Assembly (NCBI GenBank): GCA_024291935.2
Contig: CM044308.1
Coordinates: forward strand, 116,648,501-116,712,500
Direction of reading: 5' to 3'
Source of the DNA: Okapia johnstoni
Lineage: Eukaryota > Chordata > Mammalia > Artiodactyla > Giraffidae
Length of the DNA stretch: 64,000 nt
Numbering within the stretch: position 1 is the first letter of the stretch; every line of letters begins with the position of its first letter. The notes under the pieces are model-generated. The model saw only the letters and a list, made by a program, of their open reading frames with translations. It did no database searches and was not told the DNA's origin. Made by a program: the position numbers and the translations under genes. Below, piece after piece: positions 10,101-20,635 of the stretch.

Positions 10101-13100
10101 CACTTTTGATTCTTTGTGCTGAGGCTTGAGGCCCTCAATGCTTTTCTACATGGAGACTCGACAAAAACCTAAAGAGAGCTCTGGCAACATCCATGCTGCC
10201 CGATACACCCCGTCCCTCAGTCCGATCCCAAGTCAAACAGCGCGAACTTGCCCTAAATCCCTTCTCTTGGCTGCGCCTCGAAGAGCTGTGTGTTCCTTCC
10301 TTCCTTCTGTCATGTTCTTATGTAGGGTGTCCTGGTCATTGCTCAGAAGGGCAGGGATGGCGGTTTACTCCTCTCTGCCTGTCCGTAGTAGGTGCTCAAA
10401 GAAAGTTTTTCTGTTTTGCTTTTCCGTCCGAAAAATACTTGCTTTCAGAAATAAAATTAGTAGTACTAAATAGCAAATATATAGTATAGCAATAATTTGA
10501 AGAATTCATCCGGACCAAAGGCCAACTCTGAATACCTACACCTCTGAATACCTACACTTTGCCAGTGCCACAGAAATTTTTGGATTAAAAAACTTCATCG
10601 TGGGTGGTCCAGTGGGTAAGACTCCACGCTCCCAATGCAGGAGCCCCAGCTCCATCCTTGGTTAGGGAACTAGATCCCACAGGCCACAACTAAGAGTTGG
10701 CATGCTGCAACTAAAAGGATCCTGCAGGCCAGCAGTTAAGACCCAGTACGGCCAAATAAATAAGTAAATATTAAGAAAACCCCAAACAACAACAACAACA
10801 AAAAGTCATCATTATACAGAAAACTTCATGATTGCCCCATTTTCATTCTTTAAGTCTCTATCGTCTTAAACTCCATAAGCAACTATCGCTAATGATCTTA
10901 CTAGCATAGAAAGAGGAGGCTCCAGAGACAGGCTCCCTCCCTCACTTACTGTGCAACCTTGAGCAAGTCACCAAACCTCTCTGGGTCTCAGTTTCACTCT
11001 CTGAGACGTGGAGACAATTCTTCATACCTGTCAGGGATGCTATGATAAAATGTAGAACTAATGCATGTAAGACATTTGACACACAGCAGGCACTTCCTAG
11101 GTAGCAAAAATTATAATTTTTTCCAAATGTCATAGCTTGCGTGTTTAAAGGAGAATCTCATTTCATGATTTTTTCTTCATCAATCAATAACTTTTTTTTT
11201 TAACACACTGCAACTAGGGTCTTGACCTCTGACCTCTCCTCTCTAGTTCCTCTGAGGTTGTGAGTGGCTTTGATTGGGGGCGGGATGTGGGGGACTGTGG
11301 GGTCCTTTTCTGAAAAGGGATGTATGAGTCGATCTTCTCCATCCAGGCTCGTTGCAGACCAGGTTCAAGTAACAGTCACATCCATAAAGATCAGAGACCT
11401 AACCTAGCCCGTCAGAGTTGGGGGGGGCTCCTCCAGGAACACGTTGACTAGCTTTTTCCATGATAGCTGGGGAATCTGGATCCAGAGAGGGTGTAACCAC
11501 AGCTATTTGAGCAGCTGGAGGATGGATGGGAATGGATGCGGCACCCTCTCTGAGGGCTCCTGGCAGGGGAGACTGATTCTGGAGCAGGAGTTTTCCCTCC
11601 CTCCCCCCCGAGGGTTCCACAGGGCTGAGACTCACACGACTGCTGCCATGGAGCACTTGCTGCTGGTGTAGAAATATTCCTGGACGTGGGTGCGGGGCAG
11701 CGGGCGGGAGATGTAGGCAAAGCAGCAGGGTGTGGTGTCCGAGGAATCTGGGAGAAGGAAAGAAGGAGACTCCTGGATCCATTGCCAACGCACACTGGGT
11801 ACTGCTCTGGGTGCTTTATAGGATTTATCTCCAGCAGACTATTTTCCTCCTTTGGCTGAAACTGAGGCTCAGAGAGGTAAAGACACTTAGCCGTGGACAC
11901 ACAGTGCCAGCGTGGGGATTCTCTCACCTAACCCTTGAGGCCAGCTGGCCTCCTTCCTTCTACACCACAACCCCATGCCTCGGGCTCTCAGGGCATGCTG
12001 GGTCTCCTCTGGGCTGGTCTTAGTTCCTCCGCCCTTATTCTTGCACTCCTAGGATCCTCGGTGGATTCTGAACTTGGTTTCTTTGAGACCTAGACTGGAT
12101 TGAGGGGAGGTTTTTAAAACTCAGACTTCATGACTCAACCAGGACACCAAAGAGGGGCCTGAAGATGCATATTGCATCATGGGAGCCTCTGACTGAAGCC
12201 TACTGGGACAAGGAGGACTTTTTGTTGGTCGGTGAATTCAGGATGCCCCCGGGAAGGGTCAGTTGCCATTTCCGAATAGAGTAGTAGTGTTTCAGAGCCA
12301 AGAAGAGCTGGGTTTGAACACCACTTTTCTTACTTCCTAGCTGCATGACCCTGAACAGGTTACTTAACCTCTATGGGCTGTCAAGGACAGCTACTCAAAG
12401 ATTAGATGTGAATATTAAGTAAGATGAGATATGCAAGGAAATCAGCACAATACTTGACCCATGTGGGCATTTAATTAGATTTTGTTATCTGTTCTCAAAA
12501 TCTATGAAATGGGGAAAATATGACTGTCCCAGGAGGGTTTTAGTCAAGTGCTTAGAAACTTCTTAGAAACCCTGCTGCTGATGACAGATATGAGTCAGTG
12601 GCGTTCGCAGATTAGCTCAAGCAGCCCTTGCCGGCTAGTAACCCCAGTCCACACTCAGTGAGCACCTGCATGGTTTGGGATGTAGACCTTGAGGACTCAG
12701 ACAAATTGATCAGAGGGGTCCCTGCCATGAAGTGGCTTAGAACTCTATCCTGGACAACTGGACATCTGAGTAAAGCAATGTGGAAGAATATAAATCATAG
12801 GAGTCAGATGGTATAAACGCTGCAGTTGAAAAGAGGGAGAGGGCTTCCCTGGTGCCTTAGCGGTAACGAATCTGCCTGCTAATGCAAAAGACACAGATTC
12901 AATCCCTGGTCTGGGAAGATCCCACATACCCATGGGGCAACTAAACCCAGGCTCTACAACTGCTGAGCTTGTGCTCTAGAGCCCAGGAGCCGCAAGTACT
13001 GAGCCCAGGCACCCTAGAGCCCGCACTCTGCAAGAAGAGAAGCCACTGGAATGCAAAGCACTGCAATTAGAGAGTAGCCCCCTGCTTACTGCAACTGGAG

Positions 13101-13338
13101 AAAAGCCCATGCCGCAATGAAGACCCAGAGCAGCCAAAATAAATAAATAAAAATAAATACATAATTTTTTTTTTATATATAAAAAGGAAAGAAAAGAGGG
13201 CGAGATCCGGGCAAGTCTAAGGGCTGGCCCCGGGGGCTGTGGTGATCAGGACTTGGACTTACATGGGGAGGCAGACGCAGGAGGGCAGAGGGAGGCCGCT
13301 GTCAGGAGGACAGCGAGGGCAGCGGCGGAGACCTTCAT
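7031..13338 (-). CDS. CCL5: CCL5 (RANTES), CC chemokine, three exons
   Basis: Joined exons 13338-13263, 11747-11636 and 7118-7031 give 276 bases, 91 codons plus TAG, the same length as human CCL5. The product is a secreted CC chemokine. By family knowledge it signals through CCR1, CCR3 and CCR5 and recruits T cells, monocytes and eosinophils. Residues 1-23 form a signal peptide ([15 protein letters not shown] core, cut predicted before SPYSSDTTP). The mature protein shows the CC pair in [15 protein letters not shown], a third cysteine in SSKCSM and a fourth in [12 protein letters not shown]. The basic heparin-binding cluster RKNR and the C-terminal helix [12 protein letters not shown] are intact. 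Both introns have GT/AG ends and the usual phases. The start was chosen by homology and by a TATA box about 90 bases upstream. Introns are 1.5 kb and 4.5 kb and hold SINE, MIR, L1 and L2 debris. Confidence 0.97.
7610..7790 (+). repeat. MIR in CCL5 intron 2
   Basis: Good MIR core, cttgggcaaatcacttaggg, in plus orientation. Confidence 0.75.
8085..8288 (-). mobile_element. Bov-tA SINE in CCL5 intron 2
   Basis: Full-length reverse copy with gtcgtgtctgactc at 8104 and the tRNA-like head near 8270-8288. It has the same orientation as the host gene. Confidence 0.92.
8289..9094. other. CCL5 intron 2, unique DNA
   Basis: GC-moderate unique sequence. Several overlapping open frames exist on both strands, but none resembles a known protein or has paired splice sites. 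Confidence 0.4.
9095..9290 (-). repeat. MIR in CCL5 intron 2
   Basis: Reverse MIR with gctcagagaggttaagtgac and gatcacacagctactaagtgg at 9227-9273. Confidence 0.8.
9478..9730 (-). mobile_element. L1 3' UTR fragment, reverse
   Basis: Reverse artiodactyl L1 3' end (gaatcagctatatgtataca, then gagctccctgtgctacacag). It lies directly beside a reverse CHR SINE. Confidence 0.82.
9731..9822 (-). mobile_element. CHR-type SINE, reverse
   Basis: Signature ctgggatcttagttcccc to ctagggaagtccc. Confidence 0.82.
9870..10125 (-). repeat. L2-like LINE relic (tentative)
   Basis: Pyrimidine-rich diverged sequence resembling the L2 3' region in reverse orientation. Assignment is by general resemblance only. 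Confidence 0.35.
10590..10785 (+). mobile_element. CHR-type SINE
   Basis: ggtggtccagtgggtaagac at the head and an (aaat)n tail near 10755-10775. Confidence 0.82.
10930..11115 (+). repeat. MIR in CCL5 intron 2
   Basis: accttgagcaagtcaccaaa core, followed by gggtctcagtttcac. Confidence 0.75.
11116..11635. other. CCL5 intron 2, segment next to exon 2
   Basis: Unique sequence. I see no repeat or second exon before the exon 2 donor. Confidence 0.4.
11636..11747 (-). CDS. CCL5: CCL5 exon 2
   Basis: 112 bases, the same size as the human exon. Acceptor at 11749-11748, donor GTCGT|GTGAG at 11635-11634. Encodes [19 protein letters not shown] and [17 protein letters not shown], including the CC motif and third cysteine. 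Confidence 0.97.
11800..11925 (-). repeat. MIR in CCL5 intron 1
   Basis: Reverse MIR with aggctcagagaggtaaagac and gacacacagtgccag. Confidence 0.65.
12285..12480 (+). repeat. MIR in CCL5 intron 1
   Basis: gctgggtttgaacaccact, then gaccctgaacaggttactta. Confidence 0.7.
12841..13165 (+). mobile_element. Long CHR-type SINE in CCL5 intron 1
   Basis: About 325 bases from gcttccctggtgccttagcg to an (aaat)n tail. It is the long form, with gtgctctagagcccaggagc in the body, and is opposite to the host gene. It ends only about 100 bases from the exon 1 donor. Confidence 0.88.
13263..13338 (-). CDS. CCL5: CCL5 exon 1 (coding part)
   Basis: ATG at 13338-13336, donor CCCCAT|GTAAGT at 13262-13261. Encodes the signal peptide and the first mature residues. 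The tyrosine codon TAT is split between exons 1 and 2. Confidence 0.97.
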
Positions 13339-13422
13339 GGTAGCTGTGGGCAGAGGCTGGGGCGATCCACGTGCTGATCCTCTGCAGCTCGGGCTGGCCC
13401 TTTACAGAGAGCCAGGCGGCCC

Positions 13423-13428
13423 TTTATA
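13423..13428 (-). promoter_or_regulatory. CCL5: CCL5 TATA box
   Basis: Minus-strand TATAAA (context CCTATAAAGG). It predicts a start of transcription near 13398 and a 5' UTR of about 60 bases, as in the human gene. Confidence 0.75.
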
Positions 13429-13462
13429 GGAAGGCAGGCCGGCAGACTGGGCGCCCCCCCTC

Positions 13463-13474
13463 GGGGAGTTTCCC
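13463..13474. promoter_or_regulatory. CCL5: Candidate NF-kappaB site of the CCL5 promoter
   Basis: ggggagtttccc fits the GGGRNNYYCC kappaB pattern. It lies about 65-76 bases upstream of the inferred start, where the human promoter has kappaB elements. Confidence 0.6.
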
Positions 13475-13523
13475 AATAGCAGCCACACATTGCTGCTGAT
13501 ATCATAAGTAAAATTGTACAAAC

Positions 13524-13540
13524 GGAAAAGAAAACTGAAA
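13524..13540 (-). promoter_or_regulatory. CCL5: Candidate interferon-stimulated response element of CCL5
   Basis: Minus strand reads TTTCAGTTTTCTTTTCC, the GAAANNGAAA-type IRF site on the other strand. The human RANTES promoter has a closely similar virus-inducible element bound by IRF factors at about the same distance. Confidence 0.7.
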
Positions 13541-13552
13541 TAGCCTCCGGAA

Positions 13553-13592
13553 ATGTGTGTGTGTGTGAGTGTGTGTGTGTGTCTCTCTCTCT
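13553..13592. repeat. GT/CT microsatellite
   Basis: Imperfect (tg)n followed by (tc)n, directly upstream of the CCL5 ISRE. Confidence 0.85.
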
Positions 13593-14214
13593 TCTCACGG
13601 CCTTTGCATCCAGAGTAAGCTCATCACTTCCATCTTGACCCTCGAGAAGAGCCAGCACAAGCCGCGGTGGCAGAAAATCTCTTCCACCGCAGACAGCCTG
13701 GGCTTTGTCTGCCAGGGCGGTCCCTGGTCCTCCCAGAGGCCCGGAAGCTGCTTCTCCCAGGGCAGGAGGAGGGGCAGAACGAGAGATGGGAGCCCGGGTG
13801 CCCTGGTTTCCAGTGCAGCGCTCCGTCCATGAAGTACTGCTCCTCGTGATGAGATGCGTCATTGGAGCATCCTTGAAGCTGAACCCAAGTGGTGGTCTGG
13901 ATTAGAACCGAGGTCCTCCTTCTGTTTCAAAGCATTAGATACAGTCAATGTTCATCAATTCCTATTTGGGTAATTCAGAATTAGTGACAGTTTGGCCTGG
14001 GCTGAGCTGAAGTTGACTTCTGAGTTATCTAAAAGAGTCTATTGACAATGACAAAGGCAAACACATTTTAAAAAGTGTAATTTAAAAAATGTAGTCTTAT
14101 ACCAAGCATGTTTCTTGCTAGCTATGGTCACATATGTAACTTGGTGGCTGAGGGGGACTGAATCACCCAGAATGGGGAGAACGTGTCTCTTTTCTTCCTT
14201 TTGAAGACTTTGAG
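13593..14214. other. CCL5 upstream DNA
   Basis: Moderately GC-rich to about 13850, then AT-rich. It probably holds distal CCL5 promoter sequence. The open frames here are short and unrecognised. Confidence 0.4.
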
Positions 14215-14320
14215 GCAGGATGGTTATTATTCTCCTTTTATAGAAGTGAACACTAAGCCTCAGAAGAGGTCATTAAGGTCCTCAAATCACACAGCAGGAA
14301 GTGGGGCTTGAACCTAAGCA
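14215..14320 (-). repeat. MIR relic
   Basis: Reverse MIR with ctcaaatcacacagcaggaag. Confidence 0.6.
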
Positions 14321-14327
14321 TTTGTTT

Positions 14328-15330
14328 TTTTTCAGATTGACTTAAAAAATGAACTATGGTTGATTTACAAATTGTGTTAATTTTAGGTGTACAGCAAAGT
14401 GATTCAAATATGTACGTATAGATAAATTTATATCTATCTGTATATACATATGGGCTTCTCAGGCGGCACAGTGGTAAAGAATCTGCCTGCCAATGCAGGG
14501 AACGTAAAAGACTCAGGTTTGATCCTTGGGAAGATCCCCTGGGGGAGGAAATGACTACCCACTCGAGTATTTTTGCCTGAGAAATTCCATGGACAGAGGA
14601 GCCTCGTGGGCTACAGTCCATGGGGTCACAAAGAAGTCGGACATGACTGAGCACACACATACACACACACACATATAATGTATATTATTTTGAGATTCTT
14701 TTCCGTTATAGTTTATTATAAGTTATTGAACATAGTTCCCTGTGCTGTATAGGAGGTCTTGTTGTTTCTCTGTTTTATATATAGTGGTGTATATCTGTTA
14801 ATTCCAAACTCCTAATTTATCCCTATCTCTACCCTTTTCCTTTGATAACCATAAGTTTGTTTTCTGTGTCTGTGAGTCTGTTTCTGTTTTGTCAATAAGT
14901 TCATCTGTATCATTTTTTAGATTCCACATATAATTTATATCACATAATATTTGTCTTTCTCTGACTTAGTATGATAATCAAAGATATCTGACTTACTTCA
15001 CTTAGTATGATCATCTTTAAGTCCATCCATATTGCAGCAGAATGGCAATATTTCATTCTTCTTTTACGGCTGAGCAATATTTCATTGCATATATGTACCA
15101 CATCTTTTTTATCCATTCATCTGTCTATGGACACTTAGGTTACTTCCTTGTCTTGGCTATTGTAAATAGTGCGGTTATGAACATTGGGGTGCACATATCT
15201 TTTCAAATTAGAGTTGTCATTTTTTCTGGATATATGCCCAGGAGTGGAACTGCTGGATCGTATGATAACTCTATTTTCAGTTTTATAAGGAACCTCCGTA
15301 GTGTTCTCTTGAGTGACTGCACCAGTTTAT
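14328..15330 (-). mobile_element. L1 ORF2 end and 3' UTR, reverse, split by a SINE
   Basis: The segments 14328-14449 and 14665-15330 belong to one reverse L1. Typical motifs are atagttccctgtgctgtata, ccatccatattgcagcagaa and aacattggggtgcacatatc. A plus Bov-tA interrupts it at 14450-14664. Confidence 0.88.
14450..14664 (+). mobile_element. Bov-tA SINE inside L1
   Basis: From gggcttctcaggcggcacag to the (ca)n tail at about 14653-14672. Younger than the L1 it interrupts. Confidence 0.9.
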
Positions 15331-15619
15331 GAACCCAAGTACTTCTGATGACCAGGCTCAAGCCCTTCCCACTGACCCACATTAAATTAAGCTGTTCATC
15401 CTCTCTAGGTGCCAGGTGTTATTGTTCTAAACCTATAAGAATCCTCTCATTACCTCCTGACCTATTAATCAATTAGCAATAGAAAACACAGTTTTGGAAA
15501 GCATAGGCCACGTCATTTAAAGAAATAAATTGTAAGCACTTAAGAAACATCCAACCATCTACACAAAATGATCTGCCGGTTTGAATTGCTCCCTTCACGT
15601 AATCCCCTTAGTCACCAAA
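15331..15619. other. Unassigned intergenic DNA
   Basis: AT-rich with no named repeat or exon. Confidence 0.4.
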
Positions 15620-15830
15620 CACATGGGAGGCTGTGTGGCCTAGTGGTCAAGAGCAGGTGCTTTGGTGTTTTCTCAGGTAGCTTCCTACCAGTTACTTCAT
15701 CTGCCTGGTCTCAGTTTGCTCATCTATAAATCTGGGATAATAATACTGGCTCCTCCCACAGCTGTTGAGACAATTAAGATCCCATAATGTGCTCATGCTT
15801 GTAAAGGTCTTAGTACAATTCCTGTTAAGT
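15620..15830 (+). repeat. MIR, nearly full length
   Basis: From ggcctagtggtcaagagcag to the taaaggtcttagtac region. Confidence 0.75.
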
Positions 15831-15989
15831 ACTTCACAACATTGGCTAATGTTATTAGCTATTATCATCATATCATTATTAAGAGTAAGAAAACGGCAGT
15901 CCCTTTAAGGATATTCTATACTGCAGGTTTTTCGCTGTTTTAAACCAGACCTCCCCACTCCTACCATTGATGTGAATTAGTGAACTTTA

Positions 15990-16202
15990 TTGTAGCTGTT
16001 TAGTCACTAAGTCAAGTCCCCCTGTTTTGTGACTCTATGGACTGTAGCCTGCAGGCTCCTATGTCCATAGGATGTCCCAGGCAATAATACTAGAGTGAGT
16101 TCCCAAGCCATTTCCTTCTCCAGGGGTCTTCCCAACCCAGGGATTGAACCTGTGTCTCCTGAACTGGAGGTGGATTCTTTACCACTGAGCTACCAGAAAG
16201 TC
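15990..16202 (-). mobile_element. Bov-tA SINE, diverged
   Basis: Reverse copy with many changes, for example gtcaagtccccctgttttgt in place of the usual gtcgtgtccgactc region. An older member. Confidence 0.85.
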
Positions 16203-16350
16203 TGAATTTATTACAGAGACTGATTTTAAGCAGGGGTGAGTTGAGGCTTAGAGAGGTTAAATGTGACCTGCATAAGGTCACATAGCCTAAAGTGGTTGAA
16301 TTCAACATGGAACCGAAGTTTGTCTGGGTTCCTAGCTTTCTACCACATTG
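16203..16350 (-). repeat. MIR relic
   Basis: gaggcttagagaggttaaat, then aaggtcacatagcc. Confidence 0.6.
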
Positions 16351-16667
16351 CATTGTTTCTAGAGAAATCCTGAAACGTTTGCTAAGGCTCAGTTTTCCTA
16401 TGTGAGCTCTATTTCTGTTGCCTTTCCTTGATCTCAGTTTCCCTCTTTCAGGAAGAAAGGAAAGTACTTTCCTGAGGAGTTAGCCAACCCAGAACAAGGG
16501 AAAACAGACTCCTTTTTGTGAGTCATCTTTTCACTTCTCATGTTTTCACTTCCTGGATATAGTAACAACGTCTTGTGGTTTTTTTTTTCAATTTGTTTAT
16601 TGCATCCTTTCCCTGCGTTCCAACAAATGTCTTGGACATGACTGATGCTAAATTAATGCTGGTTTAG

Positions 16668-16862
16668 GGGCTTCCTTGGTGGTGCAGTGGCTAAGATTCT
16701 GCACTTCCAGGGAGGGGGCCTGGGTTCCATCCCTGGTCAGCGAACTAGATTCCACATGCCCCAAGTAAGCATTGGCAGGCTGCAATTAAAGATCCTTCTT
16801 GCCACAACTAGGACCTGGAGCGGCCAACTAAATAAATTAATAATAAAAATATTAAAAATAAA
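16668..16862 (+). mobile_element. CHR-type SINE
   Basis: gggcttccttggtggtgcag head and a taaataaattaata tail. Confidence 0.85.
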
Positions 16863-17087
16863 TACATTAATGCTCAGTTGTTCTTGATACCTTCTTACAG
16901 CATCTTGATTAAGACGCTGTAGCCTCCCACATTCAAAACTCAGCTATATTATTAATTTTGGCTTGGAGCAAGCGGCTTACTTTCCTCTGGCACTAAGTTT
17001 CTTCATCTGTAGGGTGAGAGATTGGTCGCTTCCTGTTTGGGGGAATCGAGCTCTTTAAGCATCCTTTTGTTTTGTTTTGTTTTTTGC

Positions 17088-17480
17088 CCGGAGACCCGCG
17101 GCGTCCGCGCCCCACCCCGGGCGCCAGGGATGGGGAAGCATACTGGCACCGATGCGTCGACCTCACGTGTGTTCCATCCCCGTCCCCCTCAAGGGGACCT
17201 GCGATGTCCCCGGCCCTTCGTTCGCACCCCGCCCCTCCCCTTTGTCCGCACCAGCTCGCGGGCGAGGCCCACCGCGGGATGGAGAGGAGGGCGCGGCTCG
17301 CCAAGGCCGGGAGGCCCGCGAGGGGCACCCCCTTCCCTCTAAGCTCCTCTCCTTCCGTCCGGACCGCGCCACTCCACCCCGGCCCCTGGTCTAGGCGGGA
17401 CGGGCGCCTCCCCCGACCGCGGGGACGAGGGGGGCGGTCGCCGAGGGTGGGCCGCTGGCGGAGACGCGGATCCCCGCAAA
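17088..17480. promoter_or_regulatory. Orphan CpG-rich island
   Basis: About 390 bases of very high G+C with dense undecayed CpG, for example gacccgcggcgtccgcgccc and accgcggggacgaggggggc. It is surrounded by AT-rich repeat DNA. No start codon, exon or protein family is recognisable; the frames open in it are a by-product of the low stop-codon content. It could be a promoter of an unseen noncoding transcript or a relic of a lost gene. Confidence 0.6.
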
Positions 17481-17494
17481 GGGACGAAGGGAGG

Positions 17495-17625
17495 AATGGA
17501 TGCTAAGAATCTGATGAAAGTTGTGAACGCTTTCCACCAACACGTGGAGACCGACCCAGACCCACGCACACATCATTTTGCATGTAAGAGGTTCATAGAC
17601 CCAGCAGGATCCTTGATGGGCCTCT
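17495..17625 (+). repeat. Old dispersed mammalian repeat (unassigned)
   Basis: aagaatctgatgaaagttgt and cattttgcatgtaagaggtt resemble a widespread old mammalian repeat that I cannot name with certainty. Confidence 0.35.
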
Positions 17626-18051
17626 CGAGTTCAGACAGCTGGTTCTCCGTCCTAAGGAAACCAGACGCACACTGCCCCCAGCCTAGTACGGCCCCTCCTC
17701 GGCCCTCCTGGCCCAGTCTTTCCTTTTCTCTTTGTCTTTAGTTCAACTGGCCGCCTGCCCAGCCGAACACTGTGACGTTAGGAAACCAAAGGCAGGCAAA
17801 GAAAGTGAAACCCCATCTCCTCTGGATTCCAAAGCTTTGCTCTGACCTGGAGTTCCCCGCCCCCGTGACTGTGTGGGGAGCGGCTCTGGCTTTTCTGGTG
17901 GACATTAAAAAAAAAAAAAAGAAAAATTGTCCAGAGCAGGGAAATTCCCTCCATCCTCTAGGAATCCCAGTCAAGGGCTCTGAGAGAAGCCGGCAGCAAA
18001 GTCATTTCCTCCGGATGAGCCTTAGTTGTCTTCATCCACAAGTTAGAGAGG
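17626..18051. other. Unassigned intergenic DNA
   Basis: Unique sequence with a short poly-A run at about 17908-17921. No exon seen. Confidence 0.4.
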
Positions 18052-18262
18052 GGGCTTCCCTGATAGCTCAGTGGTGAACAATCCGCTTGCCAAGGCAGGA
18101 GACATAGGTTCCATCCCTGGATTAGGAAGATCCCCGTGTGAAGGGAATGGCAACCCACTCCAGTATTCTTGCCGGGGAAACTCCTTGGACAGAGGAGCCT
18201 GGCGGGCTGCAGTCCATGGGCTCTCAAAAGAGTTGGACATGACTGAGCGACCAAACAGCAAG
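18052..18262 (+). mobile_element. Bov-tA SINE
   Basis: gggcttccctgatagctcag head, body to gagttggacatgactgagcg. Confidence 0.92.
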
Positions 18263-18579
18263 GCAACAAATTGGAGATTTGCTCTCTGTGTTTCTCTTCT
18301 GTGCCCTTGTTAACACAAGTGAATATCTCCTGCTTGAGCCAGTGCTCTGCTGTCTCCTGGCTGTGGCTACAGGGCCCCCCTGGGGGTAGGTGCTCAGTTG
18401 GTGAGGGTGGAGGCCTGTAGGGGGCCCAGTGTGAAGGTGAAGGGGAGGCCTCCCAGTTGATGCAGGGGGTTTGCCCAGGTGGGAGCAGGATCCGAACCCC
18501 TATTCAAGAGTTTTCCTGCTCCATCCTGCTCTGGCCTTTGATGCCGAAAGCTCATCTTCTCTGTACACCGGTGCTGAAT

Positions 18580-19005
18580 CTCCGAGACAGAGCTTTTCGT
18601 GAAGTAGAAAAGAATCGATTTATCGCTTTTCTAGGCAAATGGGGCCACGGCAGGCTAATGCCTTCAAAACCACTTGGGGGAGATAGTGAGAAGTTTTATA
18701 GGAATTGTTGAAAGAGGGCGTGATCAGCTCTTGGACATTCTTCTGATGGATTGGTGGTGAGGTAAGGAGTCAGCATCATCAACCTTCAGGTCCAATGGGT
18801 TTGGGGTCTCCAGGCTTCTGGGCAGCAGGCCATACTTCTTCCTCCTGCAGAGGGTTTCAGTATCTGCAAAACAGCTCAAAGATATTGTGTGTATCCCTTG
18901 ATGGGGAACCAGGACCTTGCCCCAAGGCTGCTCTTGACTGTTTCTCCCTGGTCTCTCATCCCCTCCCTTCCCTAATTAGCAACTGCCTGAATCTGCCCAG
19001 TGGAA
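18580..19005 (-). repeat. LTR-like relic (class unassigned)
   Basis: Sequence such as gtgaagtagaaaagaatcga, gcaggctaatgccttcaaaa and ctggacc-like tracts resembles a dispersed mammalian LTR. I cannot name the family, and no internal retroviral sequence is seen beside it. Confidence 0.4.
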
Positions 19006-20635
19006 CTCAGGGAAGGTCATGGAGGCTGAATGAAGGCCATTTCCTGTAATCAAAGCAATGGGGGACTCAGAAAGCCTTGTGCTCAGGAGCCCCAGAGGGC
19101 CCTGCATGGTATTGCCTGTTGGCCCAGCTGCGGTTTGCTTGTCATGTCATCCTGTTCTGGGCCGCCCTTCCCTTACCCATCCTCTGGTACATTTCACTGC
19201 CAGGGTACCGACCATGACACCCCTTCTCCGGGTTCAACCACAGCGAGGTCGAAGGGCTGCAGCTCGGCCTCCCCTCCGCTCGCACCTTCACCACACAGGA
19301 CAGGGGCTGTGTGCGCCCCACTTGTTTACTGCGGCTGGAGACCACAGGTGGTGTGTGTGCTCGTGTGCTCACCCCTTTTGCTTCGGGGCAGGTTGCGGGG
19401 CAGGGGGTTGGACTGGAGGAGCCCACGGCAAGGTGCCCTGGAGGTGGAGCATCGAGGCCCGGACAGAAGTATCAGTTCTTCCAAAATTGCTGGGGTTGGG
19501 GGATGGGGCAATTTCAGGGCCTCCTGGAGTCTGTTCTTTGTTTTACTCTGCGTGTTTGTTGGAGGCTTCCCCTTTCTCTGTGCGCACTTTCTGAGCCCCC
19601 TTCCGCTGTCCCTAGACCTCAGGAGAAAGCCTGGCGAAGGTGGGGACAAACTTGGGGCTGAAATCAAACAGATCATTTACTCTCTGTATGTCTTTGGTCG
19701 AGTTATTAACTCGTCTACACTTCGGTTTCCTTTCTAGAAACAGGGCAGAAGCTCCTAGCTCCTGAGATACCCCAGAGGATGAAAGGAGGCAACCAGTTGA
19801 CCCGCCCATCACCATTCCTGGCCCAGCACATGACGAAAGCAAGGCCTTCTCTCTGTTCCCCCAAATGTGAGGCTCCAGAGTTTCCTCCCTCGTGGCACCT
19901 GGCCCCCCCCCTACCCCCGCCCAGGAAAGGCATTCATCTCAGCTCAGGATCAGGAGACATGGGGGCAGGCGAGGGAAATTCACGGTGATTTTCCACTAGC
20001 TGTTCGGCACTGTGCTGGCTATTTTAGGCATTGCTAGATATTTCAGGCGTTATTTCGTTATTAGGCAGAAAGCACACAGAAAACGATAATGACTCAGGCC
20101 TGCCTTGACCTTTCCTGCCTTCTGTGGGGCAGATTTCAGAGACTCAGGTCCCATGCTGCGCCCCTCCCTAGATTTCGAGCTCTCTGAGCCTGGCCGTTGG
20201 GTGAGACCTGGTCCCTGCTTCCCCGTTCCTGGCTGGCCCTGCAGGCCAGCACACAGACCCCTTTCTCAAAGTTTCACAGACAGACTGACAAAGGAAGTAA
20301 CACAAGTTTCAGAATCTCACAGGGCTCTGTGGCTGCGGTCTGGATTCTGCCCCCTTTTAAGAGCTGGTTCTGAGATGCCTCTTGACCTCTTGCCTGTCTC
20401 AGCCATGCCTGGGGCTGGGGGTCTGCAGTCTCCTGTTTCTTTTCCAAGCCCCCCACCCACCCCCACCCGCAGAGCGTTAGGCCACAGAGAGAGGGACCTT
20501 AGGACCTCCTGAGGCGTTCGTGCTTTTTAGTATCTCTGGCCTAGGAGAGGAAATCCCCTTGGGGAATTTTCTCAAAATGGGATTTGGAAATTCTGCACCT
20601 TAGTCACTCCTGACAGAGGCAGCTCTGGGCAGTGA
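19006..20635. other. Long unique intergenic stretch
   Basis: About 1.6 kb with few recognisable repeats. Long open frames run on several frames (for example 235 codons on the plus strand from 19030), but overlapping open frames on both strands and the lack of any domain argue for chance openness. Confidence 0.4.

Noticed and set aside
17072..17506. 144-codon frame and its partners in the CpG-rich island
   Set aside because: Arginine/proline/glycine-rich translations in several frames are expected from high G+C; no splice or homology support.
19030..19737. 235-codon plus-strand open frame
   Set aside because: Overlaps other open frames on both strands, with composition-driven residues and no known motif; likely chance.
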